From: Winogradskyella ludwigii
Lineage (GTDB): Bacteria > Bacteroidota > Bacteroidia > Flavobacteriales > Flavobacteriaceae
Reading direction: 5' to 3'
Length of the DNA: 64,000 bases
NCBI RefSeq assembly: GCF_013403985.1
Contig: NZ_JABFDF010000001.1
Location: 868,001 to 932,000, forward strand
This document shows positions 35,015 to 44,315 of this stretch, piece after piece (position 1 is the stretch's first letter; every line of letters begins with the position of its first letter). The notes below the pieces were generated by a model, which worked only from the letters and a program-made list of their open reading frames with translations, did not search any database and had not been told where the DNA came from. Position numbers and translations under genes: made by a program.

Positions 35015-36139
35015 ATGAAAATCATTTTAGCACCAGACAAGTATAAAGAATCGTTAACAGGACTCGAGTTTTGTAATATCGTTGCACCCATTTTAAGATC
35101 ATCATTACATGCCGAAGTAGTAATCGTGCCATTAGCAGATGGTGGAGATGGTACTATTGAAGTGGTCAACTATTATTTAAAAGGAGAGGTTATCCAAGTC
35201 AATGTTACCAATCCCATATTTAAAACTATTGAAGCCACATTTTTATATGCTGAAGCCTCCAAAATTGCCTTTATTGAAATGGCTGAAGCTTCTGGTATGA
35301 AACTATTACAGCCTGCAGATCAAAACTGTATGCACACCACCACATTTGGTACTGGAGAGTTAATTCTTAAAGCTATAGATAAAGGTGCTCAGCATATTAT
35401 TCTAGGCATCGGAGGAAGTGCAACAAACGATTGTGGTATTGGTATGGCAAATGCTTTAGGCTATCGTTTCTTAAACAAAGATAACAACGAGGTAAAACCA
35501 ATTGGTAGCGCACTCATTACTATTTGTAAAATTGATGATACGCTTGTAGATAAAAGGTTAAAGTCTATTAAATTTCAAATTGCTTGTGATGTTACAAATC
35601 CACTTTACGGACCTAACGGAGCTGCACATATTTATGCCAAACAAAAAGGCGCAACTGAAGCTGATATTAATTATTTAGATACAGGTTTGCGTAATTTCTC
35701 TAAAGTATTAGATGATCATTTTAATTTTACAGCTCAAGAAATTGAAGGTGCTGGTGCTGCTGGAGGAATGGGAGCAGGTGCTATCGCTTTTTTAAACGGA
35801 GAACTTCTTCCTGGTATCGATGTTATAAAACAGATTGCAGATTTTAATACTAAAATTAAAAATGCAGACTGGATTATTACAGGCGAAGGCAAATTAGATC
35901 ATCAAACCTTATCTGGAAAAACCTTAAGTGGAGTCTTAACTTCTGCTAAGAAAAATAAAATAAAAGTAGCTGCCTTTTGTGGTAGTATTGATGTGACTCC
36001 TGTAGAACTCAATGAAATGGGAATCGCTTATAGTGATGCTATAATTACAAAAGCCAAGAATTTAGAGGATGCATTATCAAATACAACCATCTATTTAAAG
36101 CAAATCACCAATGAGTTTAGTGACTTTCTAAATCAATAA
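35015..36139 (+). CDS. Glycerate kinase
   Basis: 374 residues, the GlxK/GarK family (glycerate 2-kinase). It has ILAPDKYKESLTG, VPLADGGDGTIEVV, the glycine-rich GIGGSATNDCGIGMA and GAGAAGGMGAGA, and TGEGKLDHQTL. It phosphorylates D-glycerate, feeding 2-phosphoglycerate to glycolysis. Nine bases downstream of the symporter gene, so co-transcribed. Its presence defines the locus as producing glycerate. The stop faces the DUF3098 stop 3 bp away. Confidence 0.93.
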   Translation: MKIILAPDKYKESLTGLEFCNIVAPILRSSLHAEVVIVPLADGGDGTIEVVNYYLKGEVIQVNVTNPIFKTIEATFLYAEASKIAFIEMAEASGMKLLQPADQNCMHTTTFGTGELILKAIDKGAQHIILGIGGSATNDCGIGMANALGYRFLNKDNNEVKPIGSALITICKIDDTLVDKRLKSIKFQIACDVTNPLYGPNGAAHIYAKQKGATEADINYLDTGLRNFSKVLDDHFNFTAQEIEGAGAAGGMGAGAIAFLNGELLPGIDVIKQIADFNTKIKNADWIITGEGKLDHQTLSGKTLSGVLTSAKKNKIKVAAFCGSIDVTPVELNEMGIAYSDAIITKAKNLEDALSNTTIYLKQITNEFSDFLNQ

Positions 36140-36142
36140 AAA

Positions 36143-36397
36143 TTATTTCTTATTTGGGTTTAAAAGAATCGCATAAACCTGAATACCAAAACCAATTAAC
36201 ACTAAAGTTGGTGCTAATCTAATACGTCTCCAGCTGTAAATAGATTCATCAAAAACATTGGGATCATCACTTCCACCACCAGACATTAATATAAAGCCAA
36301 TAACAATAAATGCTAAACCAATAAATAAGAATTTATAGTTTTTCTTCCCGAAAATGAATTCCGATTTAGAATCGTCCTTACGTTTTTGTTCTCCCAT
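36143..36397 (-). CDS. DUF3098 family small membrane protein
   Basis: 84 residues with two membrane helices (FLFIGLAFIVIGFILMSGGG and LVLIGFGIQVYAILL) joined by a short loop (YSWRRIRLAPTLVL). This is the DUF3098 family of Bacteroidota, usually directly after ftsX, as here. Function unknown; a link with the cell-wall-related FtsX/UppP genes is inferred from neighbourhood. Confidence 0.85.
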   Translation of the reverse strand: MGEQKRKDDSKSEFIFGKKNYKFLFIGLAFIVIGFILMSGGGSDDPNVFDESIYSWRRIRLAPTLVLIGFGIQVYAILLNPNKK

Positions 36398-36479
36398 GGT
36401 CTTTCAATTCAACTTTAGTATCCTGCAAAGTAACAGTTTTATTTACAAATAGTGGTCGACATTAATATTTTCCTAACAT

Positions 36480-37358
36480 CTAATAATACAACTGATCCGT
36501 CTTTAAGTTTAAGAAACGTTGTGTAGCAATAAACGTACTAATCCAAGTAATCACAATTCCTAAAAGGAAAATACCAACAAACAAACCTCCAATTAATAGG
36601 GTGTTTTTTAGTAATTCTAATTCTGGGAATGTAATATCTAAATAGTATAAAACAACTGCCATACCAGCTAAAGCAACTAAAGCACCAATGATTCCTAATT
36701 GCACACTTTTCCATACAAAAGGTCTACGAATAAAGGTTTTGGTCGCACCAACCATTTGCATGGTCTTAATAATAAAACGCTTAGAATAAACGGCTAAACG
36801 AATAGAGCTATTAATCAATAAAACAGCGATTAAAGTAAATAATCCACTAATAATTAAGACCCAAAACGTAATTTTTTTTACGTTATCGTTCATTAATTCT
36901 ACCAAATCATTATCGTATCTTATCTCTTCAATAAATGCTTTATTAGATAAACCTTCTGTGATTTCACTTAGGTTTTCATTAGTAACAAAATCGGCTTTTA
37001 AGTGCACATCAATTGAATTCTTCAATGGATTATAACCTACAAAATCCATAAAGTCTTCACCTGTTTCAGCTTTCATAAACTCTGCAGCTTCTTCTTTAGA
37101 TACGTAAAGTGCATCTTTTGTGTAATCTGCCATCGCTAAACTCTTTTTGAGCTGGTTGACCTCTACTTCTTTTGCTGTATCATTCAAATAAATAGTCATT
37201 ACCACTTGTTCTTTAAAGTGATCAGCTACTTTTTTAGAGTTAATTACTAAAAGACCTAAACAGCCTAGAAGAAATAAAACCAAAGCAATACTTATCACTA
37301 CAGAGATGTAAGATGATATAAGTTTTCGCTTTTGGTACTTGTCAAAAGATGATGCCAT
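36480..37358 (-). CDS. ftsX: Cell division protein FtsX (permease)
   Basis: 292 residues with four membrane helices and a large periplasmic loop after the first (residues about 45-165). The C-terminal FtsX domain contains MQMVGATKTFIRRPFVWK. It works with the ATPase FtsE at the septum to control peptidoglycan hydrolases; ftsE is not in the window. Upstream of DUF3098 on the same strand. The uppP and truB genes that I expect to follow are 8 kb further, after the glycoside locus. Confidence 0.92.
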   Translation of the reverse strand: MASSFDKYQKRKLISSYISVVISIALVLFLLGCLGLLVINSKKVADHFKEQVVMTIYLNDTAKEVEVNQLKKSLAMADYTKDALYVSKEEAAEFMKAETGEDFMDFVGYNPLKNSIDVHLKADFVTNENLSEITEGLSNKAFIEEIRYDNDLVELMNDNVKKITFWVLIISGLFTLIAVLLINSSIRLAVYSKRFIIKTMQMVGATKTFIRRPFVWKSVQLGIIGALVALAGMAVVLYYLDITFPELELLKNTLLIGGLFVGIFLLGIVITWISTFIATQRFLNLKTDQLYY

Positions 37359-37528
37359 GGATGAATGCAGATTTATGTTGTAAAAATAATAAAGAATTTG
37401 GATTAAATCTGTTTAATAATCGGAATTACTGTATGAGAAATCATTGATTTTTGAATCTCATTAATTTCAAGCATTAAATAGTATTTAAGTAATACAACGT
37501 TTAGTTTTTAATTGTGTTGTAATAGCTT

Positions 37529-37536
37529 TAAATTTG
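37529..37536 (+). promoter_or_regulatory. leuS promoter -7 box (TAAATTTG)
   Basis: Perfect TAnnTTTG box 26 bp upstream of the ATG at 37563. It lies inside the longer open frame (from 37512), which therefore cannot be the real start. No -33 match at correct spacing. Confidence 0.55.
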
Positions 37537-37562
37537 TGGCTTTACACAAGGAAAACAAGACA

Positions 37563-40500
37563 ATGACATACGATTTTAACAGCATAGAAAAAAAGTGGCA
37601 AGACTACTGGGCAAAAAACGAAACATTTAAAGCCTCAAACACCAGTGATAAACCAAAATATTACGTTTTGGATATGTTCCCTTATCCTTCAGGAGCAGGT
37701 TTACATGTTGGCCATCCGTTGGGTTACATTGCTAGTGACATCTATGCACGTTATAAGCGTCATAAAGGTTTTAACGTCTTACATCCGCAAGGTTATGATA
37801 GTTTTGGATTGCCTGCAGAACAGTATGCGATACAAACAGGTCAGCATCCTGCAGTCACTACAGAAACGAATATTACTACTTATAGAAGACAGTTAGACCA
37901 AATTGGTTTTTCTTTTGATTGGAGTCGTGAAGTGCGTACCTCTAATCCTGAATATTACAAATGGACACAGTGGATTTTTATACAATTGTATGAGTCTTGG
38001 TTTTGTAAACATGCAAATAAAGCATTTCCTATTTCTGAATTAGAAAAGGTATTTGCTAGAGAGGGTAATACTGCTGTAGAAGCTGTATGTGATGATAATA
38101 CAGGTCAGTTTACGGCAGAGCAATGGAATAATTTTTCTTCGGAAGTACAACAAGAAATACTTTTAAAATACAGATTAACCTATTTAGCAGAAACAGAAGT
38201 AAACTGGTGCCCAGAATTAGGAACCGTTTTAGCCAATGACGAAATAGTTAATGGTGTTTCCGAACGTGGTGGACATGCTGTAGTTAGAAAAAAAATGACC
38301 CAATGGAGTATGCGAATTTCTGCGTATGCAGAACGCTTACTTCAAGGTTTAGATGATCTCGATTGGACAGATGCTTTAAAAGACATTCAGAAAAACTGGA
38401 TTGGTAAATCCGTTGGAGCTTCGGTAACATTCAATGTTATTCCTGCTGTCTCGTCGAGCGCAGTCGAGACGTCTCACAAAATAGACGTTTTCACTACAAG
38501 GCCAGATACTATTTTTGGCGTGTCATTTATGACCCTTGCACCAGAACACGAATTAGTATCACAAATTACAACCGAAGCACAAAAAGCTGAAGTTGAAGCT
38601 TACATAGAAAAATCAGCAAAACGAAGCGAACGCGATCGTATGGCAGATGTAAAAACCATTTCTGGTGTGTTTACAGGTGCTTATGCTGAGCATCCTTTTT
38701 CTAAAGAACCGATTCCAATCTGGATTGGTGATTACGTTTTAGCAAGCTACGGAACAGGCGCAGTTATGGCAGTGCCTTGTGGTGACCAACGTGATTACGA
38801 TTTTGCAAAACATTTTGATATTGCAATTCCAAATATATTTGAAGGTGTTGATATTTCTGAAGAAGCCTATGCTTCTAAAGACAATGTAAAAATCGCCAAT
38901 AGTGATTTCCTTAATGGATTAGCTTATAAAAAAGCGTCTAAATTGGCTATTTATCAATTAGAGCAATTAGGACAAGGCGTAGGTAAAACCAATTACAGAT
39001 TACGTGATGCTGTATTCTCAAGACAACGATATTGGGGCGAACCATTCCCAGTGTATTATGTAAATGGTATGCCACAAATGATAGATGCAGAGCATTTACC
39101 AATTAGATTACCAGAAGTAGAAAAATATTTACCAACCGAAGAAGGTGAACCGCCTTTAGGACGTGCAGATGTATGGGCTTGGTGTACTGAAAGTAATTCT
39201 GTGGTGTCTAATGACAAGATAAACAATACAACAATTCATCCACTAGAACTCAACACTATGCCAGGTTGGGCAGGAAGTTCTTGGTATTTCTTCCGTTATA
39301 TGGAAGATGCAGCCAATAGAGATGGTGTTTTTGCAAGTGAAGCTGCGCTGAAATATTGGGAAAATGTAGATTTATATATTGGTGGAAGCGAGCATGCTAC
39401 AGGTCACCTACTCTACTCGCGTTTTTGGGTGAAATTATTGAAAGACAGAGGTTTTGTTAATGTTGAAGAGCCTTTTAAAAAGTTGATTAACCAAGGAATG
39501 ATTTTGGGTACTAGTGCTTTTGTTTATAGAAATTACTTTAAAGTTAATTTTAATAGTGAAGAATATGATGAAACAATCAAATCTTTAATTTCTAAAAATC
39601 CTGTTTTAATTTCTCATGAAGAATTGAAGAAATTAAAACAGGAAAATGCTTCAGAAAAAACTTATCGCTTAATTGAGGAGTTGGAAGCAAACATGGAGAA
39701 TTTAATAAGACGTCATATTCAGGACTCAGAAACTAATTTAAATATTAGTTTAGATTTTAATTTTCTTCCTATTCATGTAAAAGTACAGTATGTAAATGCT
39801 TCCGATGAATTAAATATTAATGGTTTAAAATCAGATGGAGAATTTGGTGAAGACTTTAAAGATGCAAAATTCATAACAGAAGAAGATGGCACATTTAAAG
39901 TAAATCGTGAAGTAGAAAAAATGTCTAAATCCAAATACAACGTTGTCAATCCTGATAACATTGTTGCAGATTACGGAGCAGACAGTCTAAGACTTTATGA
40001 AATGTTCTTAGGACCATTAGAACAGTACAAACCTTGGAACACGGCTGGTATTACAGGTGTACATGGTTTCCTTAAAAAACTTTGGAAATTATATGTTGGC
40101 GAAAATGGTTTAATTGTTAATGATGCTGAGCCAACCAAAGACAACTTAAAAACATTACACAAAACCATAAAGAAAGTACAAGAAGATATTGAGAATTTCT
40201 CTTTCAATACATCGGTTTCTACTTTTATGATTGCGGTTAACGAATTGAGTAAGCAGAAATGTACAAGCAAAAACATTTTAGAACCTTTATTGGTTTTAAT
40301 TTCGCCTTATGCACCACATATTGCTGAAGAATTATGGAGTCAATTAGGAAATAACAATACTATTTCTACAGCACCTTTCCCTGTTTTTGATGCAAGTCAT
40401 TTAGTAGAAAGCAGTAAAAAATATCCAATCTCTTTTAATGGTAAAATGCGTTTTACATTAGAATTGCCAATGGATATGAGCAAAGACGACATTGAGAAAA

Positions 40501-40598
40501 CCGTTATGGCTCACGAGAAAACTATTGCGCAATTAGAAGGTAGAACACCTAAAAAAGTAATTGTAGTTCCTGGTAAAATTGTAAATATTGTCGGGTAA
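37563..40598 (+). CDS. leuS: Leucyl-tRNA synthetase
   Basis: 1011 residues from the ATG at 37563, long for this enzyme. The class I signatures are present: HVGH in PSGAGLHVGHPLGY and KMSKS in EVEKMSKSKYNVV, with the editing domain (DVFTTRPDTIFG) and a zinc-type insert with WCPELG. Two insertions stand out: about 14 residues (IPAVSSSAVETSHK, encoded at 38437-38482) that contain a palindromic repeat, and about 75 Lys/Glu-rich residues (39535-39770) before the KMSKS region. Reading frame and active sites are intact. Confidence 0.95.
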   Translation: MTYDFNSIEKKWQDYWAKNETFKASNTSDKPKYYVLDMFPYPSGAGLHVGHPLGYIASDIYARYKRHKGFNVLHPQGYDSFGLPAEQYAIQTGQHPAVTTETNITTYRRQLDQIGFSFDWSREVRTSNPEYYKWTQWIFIQLYESWFCKHANKAFPISELEKVFAREGNTAVEAVCDDNTGQFTAEQWNNFSSEVQQEILLKYRLTYLAETEVNWCPELGTVLANDEIVNGVSERGGHAVVRKKMTQWSMRISAYAERLLQGLDDLDWTDALKDIQKNWIGKSVGASVTFNVIPAVSSSAVETSHKIDVFTTRPDTIFGVSFMTLAPEHELVSQITTEAQKAEVEAYIEKSAKRSERDRMADVKTISGVFTGAYAEHPFSKEPIPIWIGDYVLASYGTGAVMAVPCGDQRDYDFAKHFDIAIPNIFEGVDISEEAYASKDNVKIANSDFLNGLAYKKASKLAIYQLEQLGQGVGKTNYRLRDAVFSRQRYWGEPFPVYYVNGMPQMIDAEHLPIRLPEVEKYLPTEEGEPPLGRADVWAWCTESNSVVSNDKINNTTIHPLELNTMPGWAGSSWYFFRYMEDAANRDGVFASEAALKYWENVDLYIGGSEHATGHLLYSRFWVKLLKDRGFVNVEEPFKKLINQGMILGTSAFVYRNYFKVNFNSEEYDETIKSLISKNPVLISHEELKKLKQENASEKTYRLIEELEANMENLIRRHIQDSETNLNISLDFNFLPIHVKVQYVNASDELNINGLKSDGEFGEDFKDAKFITEEDGTFKVNREVEKMSKSKYNVVNPDNIVADYGADSLRLYEMFLGPLEQYKPWNTAGITGVHGFLKKLWKLYVGENGLIVNDAEPTKDNLKTLHKTIKKVQEDIENFSFNTSVSTFMIAVNELSKQKCTSKNILEPLLVLISPYAPHIAEELWSQLGNNNTISTAPFPVFDASHLVESSKKYPISFNGKMRFTLELPMDMSKDDIEKTVMAHEKTIAQLEGRTPKKVIVVPGKIVNIVG
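38448..38470. repeat. Palindromic short repeat inserted in frame within leuS
   Basis: A 23-bp GC-rich imperfect palindrome with arms GTCTCG and CGAGAC and core AGCGCAGTCGA. It falls in a surface loop just before the editing-domain motif DVFTTRPDT. The core resembles the degenerate intergenic copy at 50718-50747. Confidence 0.6.
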
Positions 40599-41562
40599 AC
40601 TACTAAAATATATCATCATAACTTTGTTGCCAATTATAGGTTGGTCTCAAAGTTATGTTGGTATTATTGGTGATTATCCTATTCATTTAGAAGTCAATGT
40701 TTATCCTCACGAAAAAGATTCCACTTCTGGCGAATTAGAAGGCTATTATTTTTACGATTCTAAACTTTTAAGTATTCCTATATCTGGTGATTTCAAAAAA
40801 GACAAAATCACTTTAATAGATGGTTATTATTTTAGGCCTGAAAAGGTAATTGATGCCGACGAAGTTTTTGACTTAACAAAAAAAGGTAATCAACTTATAG
40901 GTAATTTCACTTTAAAAGATGACACTTATAAAGTTGTTTTAACCGAAACAAAACAAGAGCCTTTAGAAGATTTTAGAAATCCTAAACTAACCTTTGTAAA
41001 AGATAGTGTTGTTAATTATAAGGATAAACAGTTGGTTTGGTTTCATGAAAAATATTCAAAACTGCCCTTATTTAGATTAGGAAATGGTTTTACAAAAGAA
41101 CAACGTGCAGTTTTCAATCCTATACTAGATGCTATTCATCTAACAGATGCAAAAGACAATTTAGACTGTAGTTCTTGGTTCGAAATTTCATACGAAATCA
41201 ATCTAGTGAATGATAAATTTATAAGCTACTTAAAATATTACAGCGTTTATTGTGGTGGTGCACATCCTTCTCATGGTAATGTTGGCTATACGTTTAACCT
41301 AGAAAATTTAGAGGTTGTAGATGAGATTGAAGCATTATACCCAAAAGTTGATTTTTTTCAGAAATTAAAAAGCAAATACCAAGAATCTGAAAATGATGTA
41401 CAAGACGAAGAGTGCGAAACTTTTGTTGATGACAGTTATTGGAAATACAAAACATGGAATTTAACCTCGGAAGGAGTGGTACTTATTCCTAATTATCCGC
41501 ATGCTATGTCACCATGTGAAGAAGCCTATTTTTTAAATTACTCTGAACTCACAAAAGAGTAA
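40588..41562 (+). CDS. Exported protein of unknown function, DUF3298-like end
   Basis: 324 residues. The start is a TTG overlapping the leuS end by 11 bp; it begins with a short signal peptide (IIITLLPIIGWSQ). The N-terminal 110 residues are beta-rich (IGDYPIHLEVNV, YYFYDSKLLSIPISG). The C-terminal half contains YYSVYCGGAHPSHGNVGYTFNLE, resembling the GGAH motif of DUF3298/PdaC-type periplasmic domains. The name is uncertain. Co-transcribed with leuS by position. Confidence 0.65.
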   Translation: MSGKLLKYIIITLLPIIGWSQSYVGIIGDYPIHLEVNVYPHEKDSTSGELEGYYFYDSKLLSIPISGDFKKDKITLIDGYYFRPEKVIDADEVFDLTKKGNQLIGNFTLKDDTYKVVLTETKQEPLEDFRNPKLTFVKDSVVNYKDKQLVWFHEKYSKLPLFRLGNGFTKEQRAVFNPILDAIHLTDAKDNLDCSSWFEISYEINLVNDKFISYLKYYSVYCGGAHPSHGNVGYTFNLENLEVVDEIEALYPKVDFFQKLKSKYQESENDVQDEECETFVDDSYWKYKTWNLTSEGVVLIPNYPHAMSPCEEAYFLNYSELTKE

Positions 41563-41566
41563 TGCT

Positions 41567-42001
41567 GTGTATTTAAACAAACCATCAACAGAAGAATCAT
41601 CACCTAAAAAGAAGCGCAAGGGGCTTAAAGATTATTTTGATTACCGTAATAATCAGATTAACCAAATTGGTCTAATTCTTTTTGCTTCATTTGTAATAGC
41701 GACCTCTTTACATTCTTTTTTGGATCATCGCTTTACGGAAGAACGATGGAAACAAAACCCAATGCAACGTTATGAAATGCTAGATGACATCTTAGATAAG
41801 GATCTTTTTATTGATGACACAAAGAAAGAAGTTATTCATCAGTTAGGTTATCCGAGTATATTAAATTCATCTACAACTAATCAATTCAATTATTATGTTG
41901 GTAAAGGAGAAGGACTTTCTAATGATCAATCTGTAATGCTCACACTAATTTTTGAAAATAACAGAGTGACTAAAGTATTATTATTACCGATTACAAAGTA
42001 A
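41567..42001 (+). CDS. Single-pass membrane protein, SmpA-like C-terminus
   Basis: 144 residues from a GTG 4 bp after the preceding stop. A basic N-terminus (SPKKKRKGLKDYF) precedes one membrane helix (QIGLILFASFVIATSLHSF), then a 90-residue domain with DDTKKEVIHQLGYPS and VMLTLIFENNRVTKVLLL, the pattern of SmpA/OmlA-like folds. Small domains of this kind often assist envelope assembly, but no function is assigned. Confidence 0.55.
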   Translation: MYLNKPSTEESSPKKKRKGLKDYFDYRNNQINQIGLILFASFVIATSLHSFLDHRFTEERWKQNPMQRYEMLDDILDKDLFIDDTKKEVIHQLGYPSILNSSTTNQFNYYVGKGEGLSNDQSVMLTLIFENNRVTKVLLLPITK

Positions 42002-42305
42002 TTCAATTGTAATAATTTAAAGGTTGTCGCTACATTATTTTTATTCTTAGAATATCATATTGACCTCAAATTCAACCTGAATTTTGATTGTTTTTAAAAT
42101 AAAAGCTTCAAAATATTAATTCCGTAAAAGTGATTTCAAATTAACAATCAAATTTGGAACAACAGCATTTTTCATAGTAATTTCCAAGAGCTATTCATCT
42201 CAAAATCTTCAAAAAATAAAATAAGCTTAATTAAAAAGTTGATTCTAATCGGTAATTTAATTAGCAAATTCTATTTGACAGATTTAATAAATTAAAAAAA
42301 ATCAA
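42002..42305 (+). other. 304-bp gene-free stretch upstream of alanine dehydrogenase
   Basis: Very AT-rich. I see no ORF, no clear hairpin with T run, and no perfect TAnnTTTG box. The ald promoter should lie in it, but I cannot point to it. Confidence 0.6.
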
Positions 42306-43406
42306 ATGAAAATCGGAGTCCCAAAAGAAATCAAAAACAATGAAAACAGAGTTGGTATGACACCTTCGGGAGTTTTCGAATTGACAAAAAACAAACACGT
42401 TGTTTACGTACAAAAGGATGCTGGTTTTGGAAGCGGATTCTCCGATCTAGATTACATCAACGCTGGCGCCATAGTTTTAGAAACTATAGAAGACGTTTAT
42501 ACTTCTAGTGAAATGATTGTTAAAGTTAAAGAACCTATTGCAGAAGAATATCCATTGATAAAATCGCATCATGTAGTATTTACCTATTTCCATTTTGCTT
42601 CTAGCGAACCATTAACTAAAGCGATGCTTAAAAGTGAATCGGTTTGTATTGCTTACGAAACTGTTGAAGATAAAGATGGTACATTACCATTATTAACACC
42701 AATGTCTGAAGTTGCCGGAAGAATGGCAATTCAACAAGGTGCAAAATATTTAGAAAAACCAATTAAAGGTCGTGGAGTACTACTTGGTGGCGTTCCAGGT
42801 GTACCTCCAGGAAGAGTCTTAATTTTAGGTGCTGGTGTTGTAGGTATTCAAGCTGCAAAAATGGCTGCAGGATTAGGAGCTCACGTTACTGTTATGGATA
42901 TTAACATGAAACAATTACGTTATGTAAATGACGTGATGCCTAGCCATGTAGTTACCGAGTTTTCAAGCGAGTATAATATTAGAAAACGTATTAAAGATCA
43001 TGATTTAATTATTGGTGGTGTATTAGTTAGAGGTGCTGTTGCTCCAAGATTAATTACTAGAGATATGCTTAAAGATATGCGTCCAGGAACCGTTTTGGTA
43101 GATGTGGCTGTAGATCAAGGTGGTTGTATGGAAACGACTAAAGCAACAACACATGAAGACCCAACATTTATAATTGATGATGTGGTACATTACTGTGTTG
43201 CAAATATGCCAGGTGCTGTACCTTATACATCAACTTTAGCATTAACCAATGTAACCTTACCTTATGTACTAAGATTGGCAAATCAAGGTTGGGAAACCGC
43301 ATGTAAAAAAGATGTAACTTTAGCAAAAGGACTAAATATTGTAAAAGGTAAAATAGTTTATGAAGAGATTGCTGAAGCGTTTGGTTGGTCTATGGAAGCG
43401 ATGTAA
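42306..43406 (+). CDS. ald: Alanine dehydrogenase
   Basis: 366 residues. It interconverts L-alanine and pyruvate with NAD. Signatures are MKIGVPKEIKNNENRVGMTP, the substrate-binding YFHFASSEPL, and the NAD-binding GAGVVGIQAAKMAAGLGAHV. The region VANMPGAVPYTSTLALTN is typical of alanine dehydrogenases and separates it from transhydrogenase alpha subunits. Monocistronic by position. Confidence 0.96.
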   Translation: MKIGVPKEIKNNENRVGMTPSGVFELTKNKHVVYVQKDAGFGSGFSDLDYINAGAIVLETIEDVYTSSEMIVKVKEPIAEEYPLIKSHHVVFTYFHFASSEPLTKAMLKSESVCIAYETVEDKDGTLPLLTPMSEVAGRMAIQQGAKYLEKPIKGRGVLLGGVPGVPPGRVLILGAGVVGIQAAKMAAGLGAHVTVMDINMKQLRYVNDVMPSHVVTEFSSEYNIRKRIKDHDLIIGGVLVRGAVAPRLITRDMLKDMRPGTVLVDVAVDQGGCMETTKATTHEDPTFIIDDVVHYCVANMPGAVPYTSTLALTNVTLPYVLRLANQGWETACKKDVTLAKGLNIVKGKIVYEEIAEAFGWSMEAM

Positions 43407-43512
43407 ACATAACAATAGGCATTTCAATATCCTGACAAAAGTTCTTAAATTTAATTTGGCTTACTTTTTGCAATTCATTTAGTAAATTTACATAAATTAA
43501 AATTTTCAACTT

Positions 43513-44217
43513 ATGAGCGGAATGATGGGATATTACGTACTAATTGGCGCTATTGCTTTAGTGAGCTGGCTAGTAAGTAACCAACTTAAACGTAAATTTG
43601 CGAAGTACTCTAAAGTACAATTGCGCAATGGTTTATCTGGTAGAGAGATTGCAGAAAAAATGTTAGCAGATAATGGTATTACTGACGTAGAGGTTATTTC
43701 TACACCAGGACAATTAACAGATCATTACAACCCTAAAAATAAAACAGTAAACTTAAGTGAATCTGTTTACAATAAACGTAACGCGGCTTCGGCTGCAGTT
43801 GCTGCTCACGAATGTGGACACGCCGTGCAACATGCACAAGCTTATAGTGCTTTAGGTATGCGTTCTGCGTTGGTACCAATTGTTAGTGTGACTTCAGGAA
43901 TGTCTCAGTGGTTAGTCATTGGAGGTTTAGTTTTAGGAGCCGCTGCAGGAATTGGTATAGGGTATTGGGTTGCTGTTGCTGGTTTAGTGTTTATGGGGTT
44001 TGCAACGCTATTTAGTTTCATTACTTTACCTGTAGAATATGATGCAAGTAATAGAGCTTTAGCTTGGTTAAAGAACAAAAAAATGCTAACACCAGATGAA
44101 TATAAAGGCTCTGAAGATGCACTTAAATGGGCTGCAAGGACTTATTTAGTTGCTGCTATTGGCGCATTAGCCTCTTTACTATATTGGGCACTTCAAGTGT
44201 TTGGAGGTAGAGATTAA
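43513..44217 (+). CDS. Membrane zinc metallopeptidase, YugP type
   Basis: 234 residues, with a membrane helix at the N-terminus and three to four in the C-terminal half. The zinc motif HECGH (His99, Glu100, His103) is intact, and family motif VEYDASNRALAWL follows. Members are neutral zinc metallopeptidases of the inner membrane; substrates are unknown. A terminator follows at 44238. Confidence 0.88.
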   Translation: MSGMMGYYVLIGAIALVSWLVSNQLKRKFAKYSKVQLRNGLSGREIAEKMLADNGITDVEVISTPGQLTDHYNPKNKTVNLSESVYNKRNAASAAVAAHECGHAVQHAQAYSALGMRSALVPIVSVTSGMSQWLVIGGLVLGAAAGIGIGYWVAVAGLVFMGFATLFSFITLPVEYDASNRALAWLKNKKMLTPDEYKGSEDALKWAARTYLVAAIGALASLLYWALQVFGGRD

Positions 44218-44237
44218 ATCTTAAAATATTTTATAAA

Positions 44238-44264
44238 AGAGCTCTGATTTATCAGGGCTTTTTT
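44238..44264 (+). terminator. Terminator after the YugP-type gene
   Basis: Stem AGCTCTGA (44240-44247) pairs with TCAGGGCT (44252-44259, one G-T pair), followed by seven T. Confidence 0.75.
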
Positions 44265-44315
44265 TGTAGCATAAGAAGAAATACGTACATTAAACATCAT
44301 AAACTAAATCATACA

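Noticed and set aside
39995..40276. Minus-strand ORF inside leuS
   Set aside because: Shadow of the leuS reading frame; leuS is intact on the other strand.
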